From Brevundimonas basaltis (GTDB lineage Bacteria; Pseudomonadota; Alphaproteobacteria; Caulobacterales; Caulobacteraceae), in assembly GCF_014202075.1 (NCBI RefSeq), contig NZ_JACHFZ010000002.1, forward strand, positions 62,001 through 126,000: a stretch of 64,000 bases of DNA, given 5' to 3'. The notes beneath the pieces were generated by a model, which worked only from the letters and a program-made list of their open reading frames with translations, did not search any database and had not been told where the DNA came from. The position numbers were made by a program, and so were the translations under genes. How positions within the stretch are numbered: the first letter of the stretch is position 1; each line of letters opens with the position of its first letter. This document shows positions 48,046-59,483 of this stretch, piece after piece.

Positions 48046-48864
48046 CTAGTGCGGCGACAGCGGACCGGGCTTGTAGGTTTGCGACGCGATCACTCGCGCC
48101 AACCCGACCTGCTCGCGCGCCCATTCCGTCGCCGTGCAGCCGAGGAAGCGCCGGAAGTCCCGCGCCATCTGGGGCTGGTCGAAAAATCCCGCTTCGAGTC
48201 CGGCCTCAAGCCAGCCCAGCGCCTCGGGACCGGCCACATGATCGAATACGCGACGGAAGCGCAGGATCGACCGCAGCAGACGGGGCGGCACGCCCACGCG
48301 GTCGCGAAAGCGGCGCTGCAGGGCGCGGTGTTCGGAGGGCGACCGGGCGGCCCCGGGCCGATCCGCTTGGGCCGCCTCGATCTCGGCCCGCACCACCGGA
48401 TCGATCGCCCAGTCAGCCACGCGCCGGTGGTCCTCGAGCCAACGCATCATGACCTCGACCTGCCCCGCCAGATCGCCCGAGGGCGGCGTGACGCCTTCGG
48501 TCCGGGCGACCATGTCCAGACGGCGGTCGGTCGCCTCAGCCAGCGGGACGCCCAGCCAATCGCGCGCGCCGTCGGGTTCGAAACGCACGGCGACCAGTTC
48601 GACCGGTCCCACCGGCCGCAGCGCCAGCGGCCGCGTCATCTGGCCCGCGAACAGCGCCCGCGGCTGCAGCCGGAACAGCCCATCCTCGCCCTGCTCCTCA
48701 TAGGGCGATCCGATATCGACGATCAGTTCGGGGCAGCCGTCCGGAGCGATGCGCTGCACGACGGGATCGGGGGCGGGCGCCGCATAGGTCCAGATCGCGC
48801 GCACGAAGGGACGCAACGCCGCCGGCGGCTGGAACTCTTCATAGCGCTCCCCTTCCCCCGCCAT
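48046..48864 (-). CDS. AraC-family transcriptional regulator
   Basis: 272 residues from the ATG at 48864. An N-terminal sensor-like region (~1-140: YEEFQPPAALRPFVRAIWTY...APDGCPELIVDIGSPY, the DUF6597 type) precedes a C-terminal HTH_18 domain (~180-250: RALQRRFRDRVGVPPRLLRSILRFRRVFDHV...GFFDQPQMARDFRRFLGCTATEW). The effector and targets are unknown. It sits five bases after the DUF1178 gene and is inserted between that operon and ubiG. Confidence 0.9.
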   Translation of the reverse strand: MAGEGERYEEFQPPAALRPFVRAIWTYAAPAPDPVVQRIAPDGCPELIVDIGSPYEEQGEDGLFRLQPRALFAGQMTRPLALRPVGPVELVAVRFEPDGARDWLGVPLAEATDRRLDMVARTEGVTPPSGDLAGQVEVMMRWLEDHRRVADWAIDPVVRAEIEAAQADRPGAARSPSEHRALQRRFRDRVGVPPRLLRSILRFRRVFDHVAGPEALGWLEAGLEAGFFDQPQMARDFRRFLGCTATEWAREQVGLARVIASQTYKPGPLSPH

Positions 48865-48869
48865 CGCGC

Positions 48870-49301
48870 TCAGTTGAGCTTGGCAGGGTCGGGCGGCGCC
48901 GGCGGCAGCGGCGCGCAGGGCACGCCCTCCTCCTTCAGCTTTCGCACCTCGGCGGGCGTGGCCTCGCCATAGATCTCGCGCTTCTCGGAGCGACCCTCGT
49001 GGATGTCGCGCGCCTCGCGGGCGAAGGCGTCGCCGACATAGTCGAAATTCTGTTCGACGTGACTGCGGACCTCGCGGGCGACCTGCATCATCATCCCCTG
49101 CAGCTTCGCGGGGTCGGGGCCCGTGTCGGTCTTGCGCGTCCCGGTCACCGCCGGCGCCATAATCTGCTTGGTCACCCCCCGCGAGCCGCAAACCGGGCAT
49201 TCAACCAGCCCGCGCCCGGCCTGGTCGTCATAGTCGGAAGACGTCCCGAACCAGGCCTCGAAGCCATGGCCGCCGTCGCACTGGAGGGCGTAGCGGATCA
49301 T
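48870..49301 (-). CDS. DUF1178 family protein
   Basis: 143 residues. N-terminal zinc-ribbon-like part: MIRYALQCDGGHGFEAWFGTSSDYDDQAGRGLVECPVCGSRGVTKQIMAPAV, with CPVCG. The C-terminal helical part (VRSHVEQNFDYVGDAFAREARDIHEG) contains the DUF1178 signature NFDYVGDxFAxEAR. Function unknown. The ATG overlaps the stop of the nitrilase-family gene, and the comF-grxC-nitrilase-DUF1178 order is conserved in alphaproteobacteria. Confidence 0.93.
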   Translation of the reverse strand: MIRYALQCDGGHGFEAWFGTSSDYDDQAGRGLVECPVCGSRGVTKQIMAPAVTGTRKTDTGPDPAKLQGMMMQVAREVRSHVEQNFDYVGDAFAREARDIHEGRSEKREIYGEATPAEVRKLKEEGVPCAPLPPAPPDPAKLN

Positions 49302-50134
49302 GACGGCGGCGTGAATTCGCGGTCGTGGGTCAGCTGGGGCACGGCGGTGCGCGCCCGCGTCACCGCCTCGAAATCCAGCTCGGCGAACAGCACGCCCGGC
49401 GCGTCATGATCCAGTTTCGCCAGCACCTCGCCCCAGGGCGCGACGACCGTCGAGCGGCCCCAGGTGCGGCGGCCGTCCTCATGCGCGCCGGCCTGGGCCG
49501 GGGCCAGAATGTAGCAGCCGGTTTCGATGGCCCGGGCGCGCAGCAGGGTCTCCCAATGGGCCTCGCCGGTCGGCACGGTGAAGGCGGCGGGGACGGCGAT
49601 CATCATCGCCCCGGCTCGGGCCAGGGCCCGGTGCAGTTGCGGGAAGCGGATGTCGTAGCAGATGGTCAGACCCAGCCCGCCCCACGGCGTTTGGGCGACC
49701 ACCGCCCCGTCGCCGGGCCGGATCGCGGCGCTCTCGCGCCAGCGCTCGCCGGTCGGCAGGTCGACGTCGTAGACGTGCAGCTTGTCGTAGCTCGCGACCA
49801 CCGCTCCGCCGGCGTCGATCAGCAGCGAGCGGTTGGCAGCCCGGTCGTCGCCGTCGTGGCCGGACCGCACGATGGCCGAACCGATCAGCAGCCAGACGCC
49901 GAGTTCGCGGGCGAGGTCGCGCAGCTTGCGCACTGCCTCGTCCCGCTCCTGCGTCTCGAGCACCGCATCGCGCGCCGCCCGGTCCTGGATCAGGAAGTTG
50001 GTGGCTTCCGGGGTCAGGATCAGCTTCGCCCCGCCCGCCGCCGCCTCGCGGATCAGCGGTTCGACATGGGCGAAGGCCGCCCCCGGACTGGCCGGGGTGC
50101 GGGTCTGGATCAGGGCGATCGGAAGCTTTGCCAT
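49298..50134 (-). CDS. Carbon-nitrogen hydrolase (Nit1/Nit2-like amidase)
   Basis: 278 residues with the full nitrilase triad: Glu43 (LTPEATN), Lys118 (YDKLHVYDVDLPTG) and Cys159 (TICYDIRFPQ). This is the Nit subgroup that includes omega-amidases and deaminated-glutathione amidase, a metabolite-repair enzyme; the linkage to grxC favours the latter by inference. Start ATG overlaps the grxC stop as TGATG. Confidence 0.9.
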   Translation of the reverse strand: MAKLPIALIQTRTPASPGAAFAHVEPLIREAAAGGAKLILTPEATNFLIQDRAARDAVLETQERDEAVRKLRDLARELGVWLLIGSAIVRSGHDGDDRAANRSLLIDAGGAVVASYDKLHVYDVDLPTGERWRESAAIRPGDGAVVAQTPWGGLGLTICYDIRFPQLHRALARAGAMMIAVPAAFTVPTGEAHWETLLRARAIETGCYILAPAQAGAHEDGRRTWGRSTVVAPWGEVLAKLDHDAPGVLFAELDFEAVTRARTAVPQLTHDREFTPPS

Positions 50135-50391
50135 CAGGCCTCGAGCAATGCGTCCAGCTCGCCCTTGCGGTCAAGCGCATGCAGGTCGTCGGACCCGCCG
50201 ATGTGCCTTTCGCCGATGAAGACCTGCGGGAAGGTCATCCGCCCGCCCGACCGCTGGATCATCTCCTGCTTCTTCGCCGGATCGTTCGACGCGACGATCT
50301 CGGTGTAGTCGGCGCCCTTGCCGTCGAGCAGGGCCTTGGCGGCGTGGCAGTAGCCGCAACCGGGTTTTGTGTAGAGGACGACGTCAGCCAA
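50134..50391 (-). CDS. grxC: Glutaredoxin 3
   Basis: 85-residue dithiol glutaredoxin. Active site CGYC (Cys12, Cys15) in LYTKPGCGYCHAAK; the cis-Pro TFPQVFIGERHIGGSDDLHAL glutathione-binding region is intact. It reduces disulfides with glutathione. It lies 24 bases after comF and overlaps the nitrilase gene. Confidence 0.95.
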   Translation of the reverse strand: MADVVLYTKPGCGYCHAAKALLDGKGADYTEIVASNDPAKKQEMIQRSGGRMTFPQVFIGERHIGGSDDLHALDRKGELDALLEA

Positions 50392-50415
50392 GGGGAACTC
50401 CAGTTTCTTTCGGCG

Positions 50416-51222
50416 CTATGTAGGCATTTCCCGCGCTGTGCGCACCCGGGCGATGACCGCCAGGTCGACGGCGCGGGCGCCGGCCTCGATCAGCGCGCGG
50501 GCGCAGGCCTCGGCGGTGGCGCCCGTGGTCAACACATCGTCGACCAGAAGGATGCGCCGGCCCCTGATCCGGCGCCGCCCCTCTTCCGTCACCGCGAAGG
50601 CTCTTTTGACGTTCAGCCGCCGCCCGCGCGCCGACTTGCCGCCCTGGGTCGTGGTGTGGGTCTGCCGGATCAGGGCGTCGGGCAGATAGTCGAGCCCTGC
50701 GCGCCGGGCCAGTGGCCGGGCGATTTCGGCCGCCTGGTTGAAACGGCGCGACAGCAGCCGGAACCGGTGCAGCGGCACGGGCACGACGGCGTCCGCCCCG
50801 TCCAGCAGCGGCGCGGCCGAGCGGCTCAGCCAGCGGGCGAAAAGCGGTGCGAACGGCTGGTGATCGCCGTGCTTGAATTTCAGGATCAGCCCCCGCGACG
50901 CCTCATCATAGACGCAGGCCGCCCGGGCCCGGTCGAAGGCGTAGGGTTGCGCCAGACAGGCGGCGCAGCGCGGCGAGGCGAAGGCCCCGCCGTCCATCTC
51001 GAACGCCGCGCCGCAACCGTCGCAGACCGGGTCCTCCAGAAAGACCACCTTCGCCCAGGCGTCCGGGGTCAGGCCCGCCGACGCCGTCGCCTCCGGGCTG
51101 TCGTGGGCCAGCGGGGGCATCAGCAGGTCGGCGGCCCCGCGCCCGAATGCGCGCAGCCCAAGCGCCACCTGCGAGCGGCCGGCTTCCAATCGCCCGCGCC
51201 AGCCCCCATCCTGATGCACCAT
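50416..51222 (-). CDS. comF: ComF-family amidophosphoribosyltransferase-like protein
   Basis: 268 residues. A double zinc-ribbon part CDGCG...CAACLAQPYAFD (~65-95) is followed by the type I PRTase fold with PRPP motif ILLVDDVLTTGAT and RRFNQAAEIARPLARR. ComF proteins assist DNA uptake or its processing in competence; role in non-competent bacteria is unclear. The ATG at 51222 overlaps the divergent methyltransferase ATG by two bases; a later start is possible because the first ~30 residues are poorly conserved. Confidence 0.9.
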   Translation of the reverse strand: MVHQDGGWRGRLEAGRSQVALGLRAFGRGAADLLMPPLAHDSPEATASAGLTPDAWAKVVFLEDPVCDGCGAAFEMDGGAFASPRCAACLAQPYAFDRARAACVYDEASRGLILKFKHGDHQPFAPLFARWLSRSAAPLLDGADAVVPVPLHRFRLLSRRFNQAAEIARPLARRAGLDYLPDALIRQTHTTTQGGKSARGRRLNVKRAFAVTEEGRRRIRGRRILLVDDVLTTGATAEACARALIEAGARAVDLAVIARVRTAREMPT

Positions 51223-52108
51223 GAGCGCCTCCCCCGGTCCCCCCGTGATCTTCGACAGCCGACGCCGCGCGGCGAAACTGGCGCGGGGCGAACAGGCCTT
51301 CGCCGCCGCCGACTTCCTTCACGTTCGGGCCGCCGAGAACGCAGTGAACAGCCTGGAGGTCATCCTGCGCGACTTTCCGGACGCCGTCGACCTGTCAGCG
51401 CGCCCGGGGCCGTTCACCCGGCTTCTGGCCGACAGCGGGGCCGCGCCCCGCGTCGGCGCCGTCCGCGTCGCCGGGAACGAGGCGTCCCGGGCCGCTCCCG
51501 GGGCGGCCCCGCTGGACCTGCCGGACCAGTCCCAGGACCTGATCGTCTCGCTGATGAGCCTGCACTGGGCCAACGACCTGCCGGGCGCCCTGGCCCAGAT
51601 CCGCCGCGCGCTCCGGCCCGACGGCCTGTTCCTCGGGACCCTGCTGGGCGCCGGCACCCTGAAAGAACTGCGCGCGGCCCTGACCCAGGCGGAGCTGGAG
51701 GTCCGCGGCGGGGCGCAGGCGCGGGTCTCGCCCTTCGCCGACGGCTTCGACGGGGCCGCCCTGCTGCAGCGGGCCGGCTTCGCCCTGCCGGTCTCGGACG
51801 TCGATCGGCTGACAGTACGCTATTCCGATCTCTACGCCCTGATCCGCGATCTGCGCGCCATGGGCGAGACCAACGCCCTCGCCGGGCCGATCCGCCCGAT
51901 CAGCCGGGGCATGCTGGCGCGGGCGGCGGAGATCTACGCCGAACGCTTCGGCGAGGGGGACGGGCGCATTCCGGCGACGTTCGAGATCATCCATCTGGCC
52001 GGCTGGGCGCCGCACGAGAGCCAGCAGAAGCCCCTGCCGCGGGGCTCGGCCAAGGTCCGGCTGGCGGACGCCCTGGGCGCCAGGGAATGGACCGGCGACG
52101 AAGACTGA
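51221..52108 (+). CDS. SAM-dependent methyltransferase, NDUFAF5/BioC-like
   Basis: 295 residues. VIFDSRRRAAKLARGEQAFAAADFLHVRAAENAVNSLEVILRDFPDAVDL matches the alphaproteobacterial/mitochondrial NDUFAF5 group; the class I methyltransferase core has DLPDQSQDLIVSLMSLHWANDLPGALAQIRRALRPDGLFLGTLLGAGTL. The motif I glycine loop is replaced by DLSARPGPFTRLLADSG. In mitochondria NDUFAF5 hydroxylates a complex I subunit; the bacterial role is not established. It is head-to-head with comF. Confidence 0.87.
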   Translation: MSASPGPPVIFDSRRRAAKLARGEQAFAAADFLHVRAAENAVNSLEVILRDFPDAVDLSARPGPFTRLLADSGAAPRVGAVRVAGNEASRAAPGAAPLDLPDQSQDLIVSLMSLHWANDLPGALAQIRRALRPDGLFLGTLLGAGTLKELRAALTQAELEVRGGAQARVSPFADGFDGAALLQRAGFALPVSDVDRLTVRYSDLYALIRDLRAMGETNALAGPIRPISRGMLARAAEIYAERFGEGDGRIPATFEIIHLAGWAPHESQQKPLPRGSAKVRLADALGAREWTGDED

Positions 52109-52114
52109 GGCCCG

Positions 52115-52297
52115 TCAGCTGGCGCCGACCGCCGCCGCCAGCTTGCCCATCGCCTCGTTGAACGTCCCCGTCCCCGCACTGGCGAAGGCGGTGATGCCCG
52201 CGAGGGCCACGAGGAACACCAGAGAGATGATCAGGCCGTATTCCAGCGACGTGGCCCCGCGTTCGTCGGCGAGGAACCGGGAGAACAGAGCACGCAT
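52115..52297 (-). CDS. Flp/Fap-type pilin
   Basis: 60 residues with a class III (type IVb Flp) prepilin leader: MRALFSRFLADERG/ATSLEYGLI, cleaved after Gly14, with the conserved Glu at +5 (Glu19) and Tyr next to it, then a hydrophobic helix. It would be processed by a CpaA/TadV peptidase and assembled by a Tad machine; none of those genes is in this window, so this is an isolated pilin gene. It follows mutT by 18 bases. Confidence 0.88.
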   Translation of the reverse strand: MRALFSRFLADERGATSLEYGLIISLVFLVALAGITAFASAGTGTFNEAMGKLAAAVGAS

Positions 52298-52315
52298 GGC
52301 CCCCTCCTTCGGCGG

Positions 52316-52726
52316 CTAGAGCAGGTCGCGCAACCAGGCGACCAGGGGTTCGTCGGCCGGAGGCATCGGAAAATCGGCCAACTGGTTCGGCCGCACCCAT
52401 TTCAGAGCCGCGTGCTCGCGGTTCCGAACCACCCCCGACCAGCGTCGGCACAGATACAATGGCATCAACAGGTGAAACGAATCGTAAGCGTGGCTGGCGA
52501 AAACGAACGGGGCCAGGCAGGCCTCGGCGACGTCGATGCCCAGCTCCTCGCGCAGTTCGCGGATCAACGCCGCCTCGGGCCGCTCGCCGGCCTCGACCTT
52601 GCCGCCCGGGAACTCCCACAGGCCGGCCAGCTGCTTGCCCTCGGGCCGTTGCGCGATCAGCACCCGGCCGTCGGCGTCGACCAGCGCCACGGCGACGACG
52701 AGGACGGTGGGGAGGCCCTCGCTCAC
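52316..52726 (-). CDS. mutT: Nudix hydrolase, MutT-like 8-oxo-dGTP diphosphatase
   Basis: 136 residues from a GTG at 52726 that overlaps the argJ stop. The Nudix box Gx5Ex7REUxEExGU is complete (Gly42 to Ile64: GKVEAGERPEAALIRELREELGI). AQRPEGKQLAGLWEFPGGK and LKWVRPNQLADFPMPPAD are typical of MutT. It removes oxidised guanine nucleotides. Linkage to argJ and secA is conserved in related bacteria. Confidence 0.92.
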   Translation of the reverse strand: MSEGLPTVLVVAVALVDADGRVLIAQRPEGKQLAGLWEFPGGKVEAGERPEAALIRELREELGIDVAEACLAPFVFASHAYDSFHLLMPLYLCRRWSGVVRNREHAALKWVRPNQLADFPMPPADEPLVAWLRDLL

Positions 52727-54129
52727 GAGCGGTAGTCGCCGTTGATCTCGACGTAGCGTTTGGTCAGGTCGCAGGTCCAGACGGTGGCCGAGGCCCGCCC
52801 GGAGCCCACGTCGACGGTGATGTCGATCTCGGCGTTCTTCATATAGGCGCTCATCCTGGCCTCGTCGTAGGCCGGCGACGGGGCGCCGTCGACGGCGGCG
52901 ACATGGGGGCCGAAACGGATGGCCAGGCGGTCGCGGTCAACCGGCTCCTCGGTCTTGCCGACGGCCATGACGACGCGGCCCCAGTTGGCGTCCTCGCCGG
53001 CGAGGGCGGTCTTGACCAGCGGGCTGTCGGCGATCGACTTGGCCAGCTTGCGGGCCGAGGCGGGGCTGGCGGCGCCGTCGACGGTGATCTTGACGAATTT
53101 GGTCGCCCCTTCGCCGTCGCGGACCAGCTGGTGGGCGAGGTCGAGCATGACCCGGTCGAGGGCGCGCGAGAACTCCTTCAGGCGGCGGTCGCCGACCCGG
53201 CCGATGCGCGGCGCGCCCGAGGCCCCGGTGGCGAACAGCAGGCAGGTGTCGTTGGTCGAGGTGTCGCCATCGACCGTCACGCTGTTGAAGGTGGTGCGGA
53301 CGTGCAGGCCCAGCATGGCGCGCAGCACGTTCGGATGGATGTCGGCGTCGGTGACGATGAAGGCCAGCATGGTGGCCATGTCCGGGGCGATCATGCCTGA
53401 GCCCTTGGCGATGCCGGCGATGCGGACGGCGTGCCCGTCGATCGTGCACTCGGCGAACGACCCCTTGGGGAAGGTGTCCGTGGTCATGATGCCCTGGCCG
53501 GCCTTGAGCCAGGCGTCCCCGTCCAGCCCGGCCTCGATCTCGTTCAGCCGGGCGGCGATCTTGCGGTCGTCCAGCACCACGCCGATGACCCCGGTCGAGG
53601 CCAGCATGACGTCGCGCTGGCGGCAGCCGAAGCGTTTGGCGACCTCGGAGGCGGTGCGACGGGCCGCGTCGGCCCCGGCCTTGCCGGTGAAGGCGTTGGC
53701 GCAGCCGGCGTTGACCACCAGGGCCCGCGCCTCGAGTCCGCCGCCCTCGGCGTCAAGATGCCGCCGGCACCAGTCGACGGGCGCCGAGCCGACCTTGTGG
53801 CGCGTGAACACGCCGGCGCAGGTCGTGCCACGGGCGAACCGGAACACCACCAGATCGTCGCGCTCATGCTTGTAGAAGCCGGCCCGGGCGGTGGCGATCT
53901 CGACCCCGGCGATCGGCGGGATGACCGGGAAGGGCACAGCCAGCGGCGACACCTCAAGGCCCGGCTTGCCTGGGGCGGCTGCGGCGGCAGACGCGCTGCG
54001 CGCGGGCGCAACCCGGGGCGGGGTGGTGGCGCGTTTCAGCGCCGTGGCCAGCGGATCCAGGGCTTTCTCCAGCGCCTGTTCGATCTTCTGGCCAGCGGAT
54101 CCGCGGCCCGTTTCGGGCGGGCGGCTCAT
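52723..54129 (-). CDS. argJ: Bifunctional glutamate N-acetyltransferase/amino-acid N-acetyltransferase
   Basis: 468 residues. ArgJ transfers acetyl from N-acetylornithine to glutamate, cycling arginine synthesis. The precursor self-cleaves before the nucleophile Thr253 (APDMATMLAFIVTDADI). NAGCANAFTGKAG, STGVIG and TSTNDTC (DGDTSTNDTC) are conserved. The core begins near residue 58 (LEVSPLAVP), so there is a ~55-residue Ala/Pro/Lys-rich extension (MSRPPETGRG...) not typical of the family. The ATG overlaps the stop of the foldase gene. Confidence 0.93.
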   Translation of the reverse strand: MSRPPETGRGSAGQKIEQALEKALDPLATALKRATTPPRVAPARSASAAAAAPGKPGLEVSPLAVPFPVIPPIAGVEIATARAGFYKHERDDLVVFRFARGTTCAGVFTRHKVGSAPVDWCRRHLDAEGGGLEARALVVNAGCANAFTGKAGADAARRTASEVAKRFGCRQRDVMLASTGVIGVVLDDRKIAARLNEIEAGLDGDAWLKAGQGIMTTDTFPKGSFAECTIDGHAVRIAGIAKGSGMIAPDMATMLAFIVTDADIHPNVLRAMLGLHVRTTFNSVTVDGDTSTNDTCLLFATGASGAPRIGRVGDRRLKEFSRALDRVMLDLAHQLVRDGEGATKFVKITVDGAASPASARKLAKSIADSPLVKTALAGEDANWGRVVMAVGKTEEPVDRDRLAIRFGPHVAAVDGAPSPAYDEARMSAYMKNAEIDITVDVGSGRASATVWTCDLTKRYVEINGDYRS

Positions 54130-55079
54130 GAAGCCTTCGCCGGTGCGGCGACGGGCGCCGCGCGCGACACGGGCGGGGCCGGCCGGCCGGTCGCCGAGGC
54201 CGGCTCCTGCGAGATCGCGTCGCCGTTCAGCAGCACCTCGACATCGGCCTTGTTGCGGAGTTGCTCCAACAGGGCGCGAACCCCTTCATAGGTCAGGTAA
54301 CGGACGATCTGCGGCCGGGCCTGTTCCAGCGTCGGCGGTGTCTCCTTGCGACGGTCCTCGACCCGCAACACAGCCCAGCCGCCTTCGGTCTGGAACGGCC
54401 CGACGGTCGAACCGGCCGGCTTGTCGCGCAGGGCGTTGGCGTAGGCTTCGGGCATGACGTCGAGGGTGCGGTAGCCGAGGTCGCCGCCGGAATAGCGGGT
54501 GGCGTCATCGACCGAGCTCTGGGCGGCCACCGCCTCGAACGCCGCGCCCTGGCCCAGAATGCCGATTACGGCGTCGGCCTCCTCCTTGGTGCGGGACAGG
54601 ATCAGCCGGGTGCGGATTTCCTCCGACGTCTCGGCCAGTCGCAGCTGCTCCTGATAGAGCTCGGCGACCTTGCGGTCGGTGATCTCGCTGTTGACGACCG
54701 TTTCCACCAGCATGTCGCCGAGGATGCGCTCGCGCGTCGCCGCCAGGCGGCGCTGCGCAAGGGCCGAATTGTCCAGTCCCCGTCGCTCGGCTTCGCGCGC
54801 CAGCAGCTTCTGGTCGATGACCTCGTCCAGCACCCGCCGGAACAGGTCCGAGGTGACATCGAGCGGCTCGCCCTCGCCGACCAGCCCTTGGGCCACCGCC
54901 TCGCGCTTGACGTCCGAGGCCCAAATAGTCTCGTTCCGGACCTCGGCCACGGCCCGGTCGCCGGGCTCGGGCGGGCGGTCGGAGCCGCCGCCCCGGCCGC
55001 AGGCGGCGACAGCGAGCACAGCCGCCAGCAGCACCGGGAACAGAACGCGGGCCGGATTCCGGGTCGGGATCAGGGTCAT
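54126..55079 (-). CDS. Peptidylprolyl isomerase lipoprotein (parvulin/PrsA/SurA-like)
   Basis: 317 residues from the ATG at 55079; the frame extends to 55355 but the signal peptide fixes the start. Lipobox AVAAC with Cys27. SurA_N-like helical region (~50-150: FRRVLDEVIDQKLLAREAERRGLDNSALAQRRL) and a parvulin domain (~165-260: TRLILSRTKEEADAVIGILGQGAAFEAVAAQSSVDDATRYSGGDLGYRT...PAGSTVGPFQTEGGWAVLRVEDRR). It is a periplasmic folding factor for exported proteins, fitting its divergent position to secA. Confidence 0.9.
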   Translation of the reverse strand: MTLIPTRNPARVLFPVLLAAVLAVAACGRGGGSDRPPEPGDRAVAEVRNETIWASDVKREAVAQGLVGEGEPLDVTSDLFRRVLDEVIDQKLLAREAERRGLDNSALAQRRLAATRERILGDMLVETVVNSEITDRKVAELYQEQLRLAETSEEIRTRLILSRTKEEADAVIGILGQGAAFEAVAAQSSVDDATRYSGGDLGYRTLDVMPEAYANALRDKPAGSTVGPFQTEGGWAVLRVEDRRKETPPTLEQARPQIVRYLTYEGVRALLEQLRNKADVEVLLNGDAISQEPASATGRPAPPVSRAAPVAAPAKAS

Positions 55080-55321
55080 TTCGGGGCAAGCTCCGTCACG
55101 GGCGGCAAAGGCCCTCGCGTTGACAGGGATAAGGCCGGTGCTTAAGTCCCGCCTGCGCCCAAGTCGAGGGATTTTCGATCGTTCGCGCGGCCCTCGCGCG
55201 CGCCTGAGACAGGCGCGCCGGGCCGCCGCCGCCGAGGTCTCGCCCGGGCGCTGTCGTCGCCGCTCCTTCGGGACCGTTCCAGTACCAGAGCCCCTGTCGC
55301 TCGCCCGCCTTCGGATCATCC

Positions 55322-58216
<2,895 letters not shown>

Positions 58217-58309
58217 GGCGCTGAAGCCCGCGACGCGACGCTCTCTGCTTGAGCGCCGGAAGCCGGGTCGCTAACCACGGTCCATGGTGAACTGGCGCCG
58301 GAGATTTCG

Positions 58310-59473
58310 ATGAGCCGCAAGGACCTGTTCTCCCGCGCCCTGTCGCTGGACCCCGAGCGGCTGCACTTCGCGGCCCACAGCCATCACCTGTGGCCGGACG
58401 CCTCGTTCGACGGCCAGGTGCGGGCCTGGGTCGAGGCCAATAAATTCGCTGATCGTAAATGGGATCTGATCTTCGGCGACGTCGTACCCGAGGCCCAGGC
58501 CCATGTGGCCCGTGAACTGAACCTGCCCTCGCCGGATACGGTGGTGTTCGCGCCCAACACCCACGACTTCCTGCTGCGCATTTTCTCCGGCTTCGAGAAA
58601 AAGCCCGTCCGCATCCTGTCTACCGACGGCGAGTTCCACTCGTTCCGCCGTCAGGGCGAGCGCTGGGAAGAGGCCGGCGAGGCGGTGGTCACCCGGGTCC
58701 CCCTGCATCCGTTTGAGACCTTCGACGACCGTTTCGTCGAGGCGGCGCGGACCGGTGGTTTCGACTGGATCGTCGTCAGCCAGATTTTCTTCAAGACGGG
58801 GCAGGCCTTCGGCCGGATGGCCGACCTGGCGGCCTTGGCCACCCCCGCAGGACCTTGGGTGCTGGTCGACGGTTACCACGGTTTTATGGCGGCCCCGACC
58901 GACCTGTCGGCCGTCGCGGACACGATCTTCTACGTCACTGGCGGCTATAAATACGCCATGTCCGGCGAAGGCGCCGGCATCCTGCACGCCCCGGATGGCT
59001 TCTGCCCGCGGCCAGTGGCGACCGGCTGGTTCGCGGAGTTCGGCGATCTGATGGGCCGGCCCGAGGACGTCCAGTATCGCGCCGACGCGGGCCGCTTCTG
59101 GGGCGCCACCTTCGACGCCACGCCGCTGTACCGCTTCAACGGCGTACGCCGGATGCTCGACGAGGCCGGTCTGACCACGGCGGCGATCGCCGATCATGCG
59201 CGAAACCTGATGCGCCGCTTCCAGGACGGCGTCAGGGCCGGCCAGGCCGGGCGGCTGGACCAGGCCGAGCTGATCAATCCGGTGGCCAACGAGGCGGTAC
59301 GCGCCCGCTACCTCGCCTTCCGCCATGCCGACGCGCAAGGCTGGAGGGCCCGGCTGCTGGAGGCCAATGTGGTCACCGACGTGCGGGACGACACCATTCG
59401 ATTCGGCTTCGGCCTGTATCAGGACGAGGCCGACGTCGACCGCCTGATCGAGGTCTGCAAACGGGTGCTTTGA
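58310..59473 (+). CDS. Class V aminotransferase-fold PLP enzyme (kynureninase-like)
   Basis: 387 residues. PLP lysine is probably Lys214 in YVTGGYKYAMSGEGAGILHAP; the cofactor-binding Asp187 and His190 are in VLVDGYHGF. HFAAHSHHLWPD at the N-terminus and CP.PVATGWFAEF resemble kynureninase, but key kynureninase context genes are absent and the real substrate is unknown. It follows secA by 93 bases and converges with the next gene. Confidence 0.83.
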   Translation: MSRKDLFSRALSLDPERLHFAAHSHHLWPDASFDGQVRAWVEANKFADRKWDLIFGDVVPEAQAHVARELNLPSPDTVVFAPNTHDFLLRIFSGFEKKPVRILSTDGEFHSFRRQGERWEEAGEAVVTRVPLHPFETFDDRFVEAARTGGFDWIVVSQIFFKTGQAFGRMADLAALATPAGPWVLVDGYHGFMAAPTDLSAVADTIFYVTGGYKYAMSGEGAGILHAPDGFCPRPVATGWFAEFGDLMGRPEDVQYRADAGRFWGATFDATPLYRFNGVRRMLDEAGLTTAAIADHARNLMRRFQDGVRAGQAGRLDQAELINPVANEAVRARYLAFRHADAQGWRARLLEANVVTDVRDDTIRFGFGLYQDEADVDRLIEVCKRVL

Positions 59474-59483
59474 ACGCCCCTCG

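Noticed and set aside
58310..59473. Kynureninase (kynU) assignment
   Set aside because: Overall fold and PLP residues fit, but no tryptophan-catabolism neighbours and weak substrate-site evidence; left as a class V PLP enzyme.
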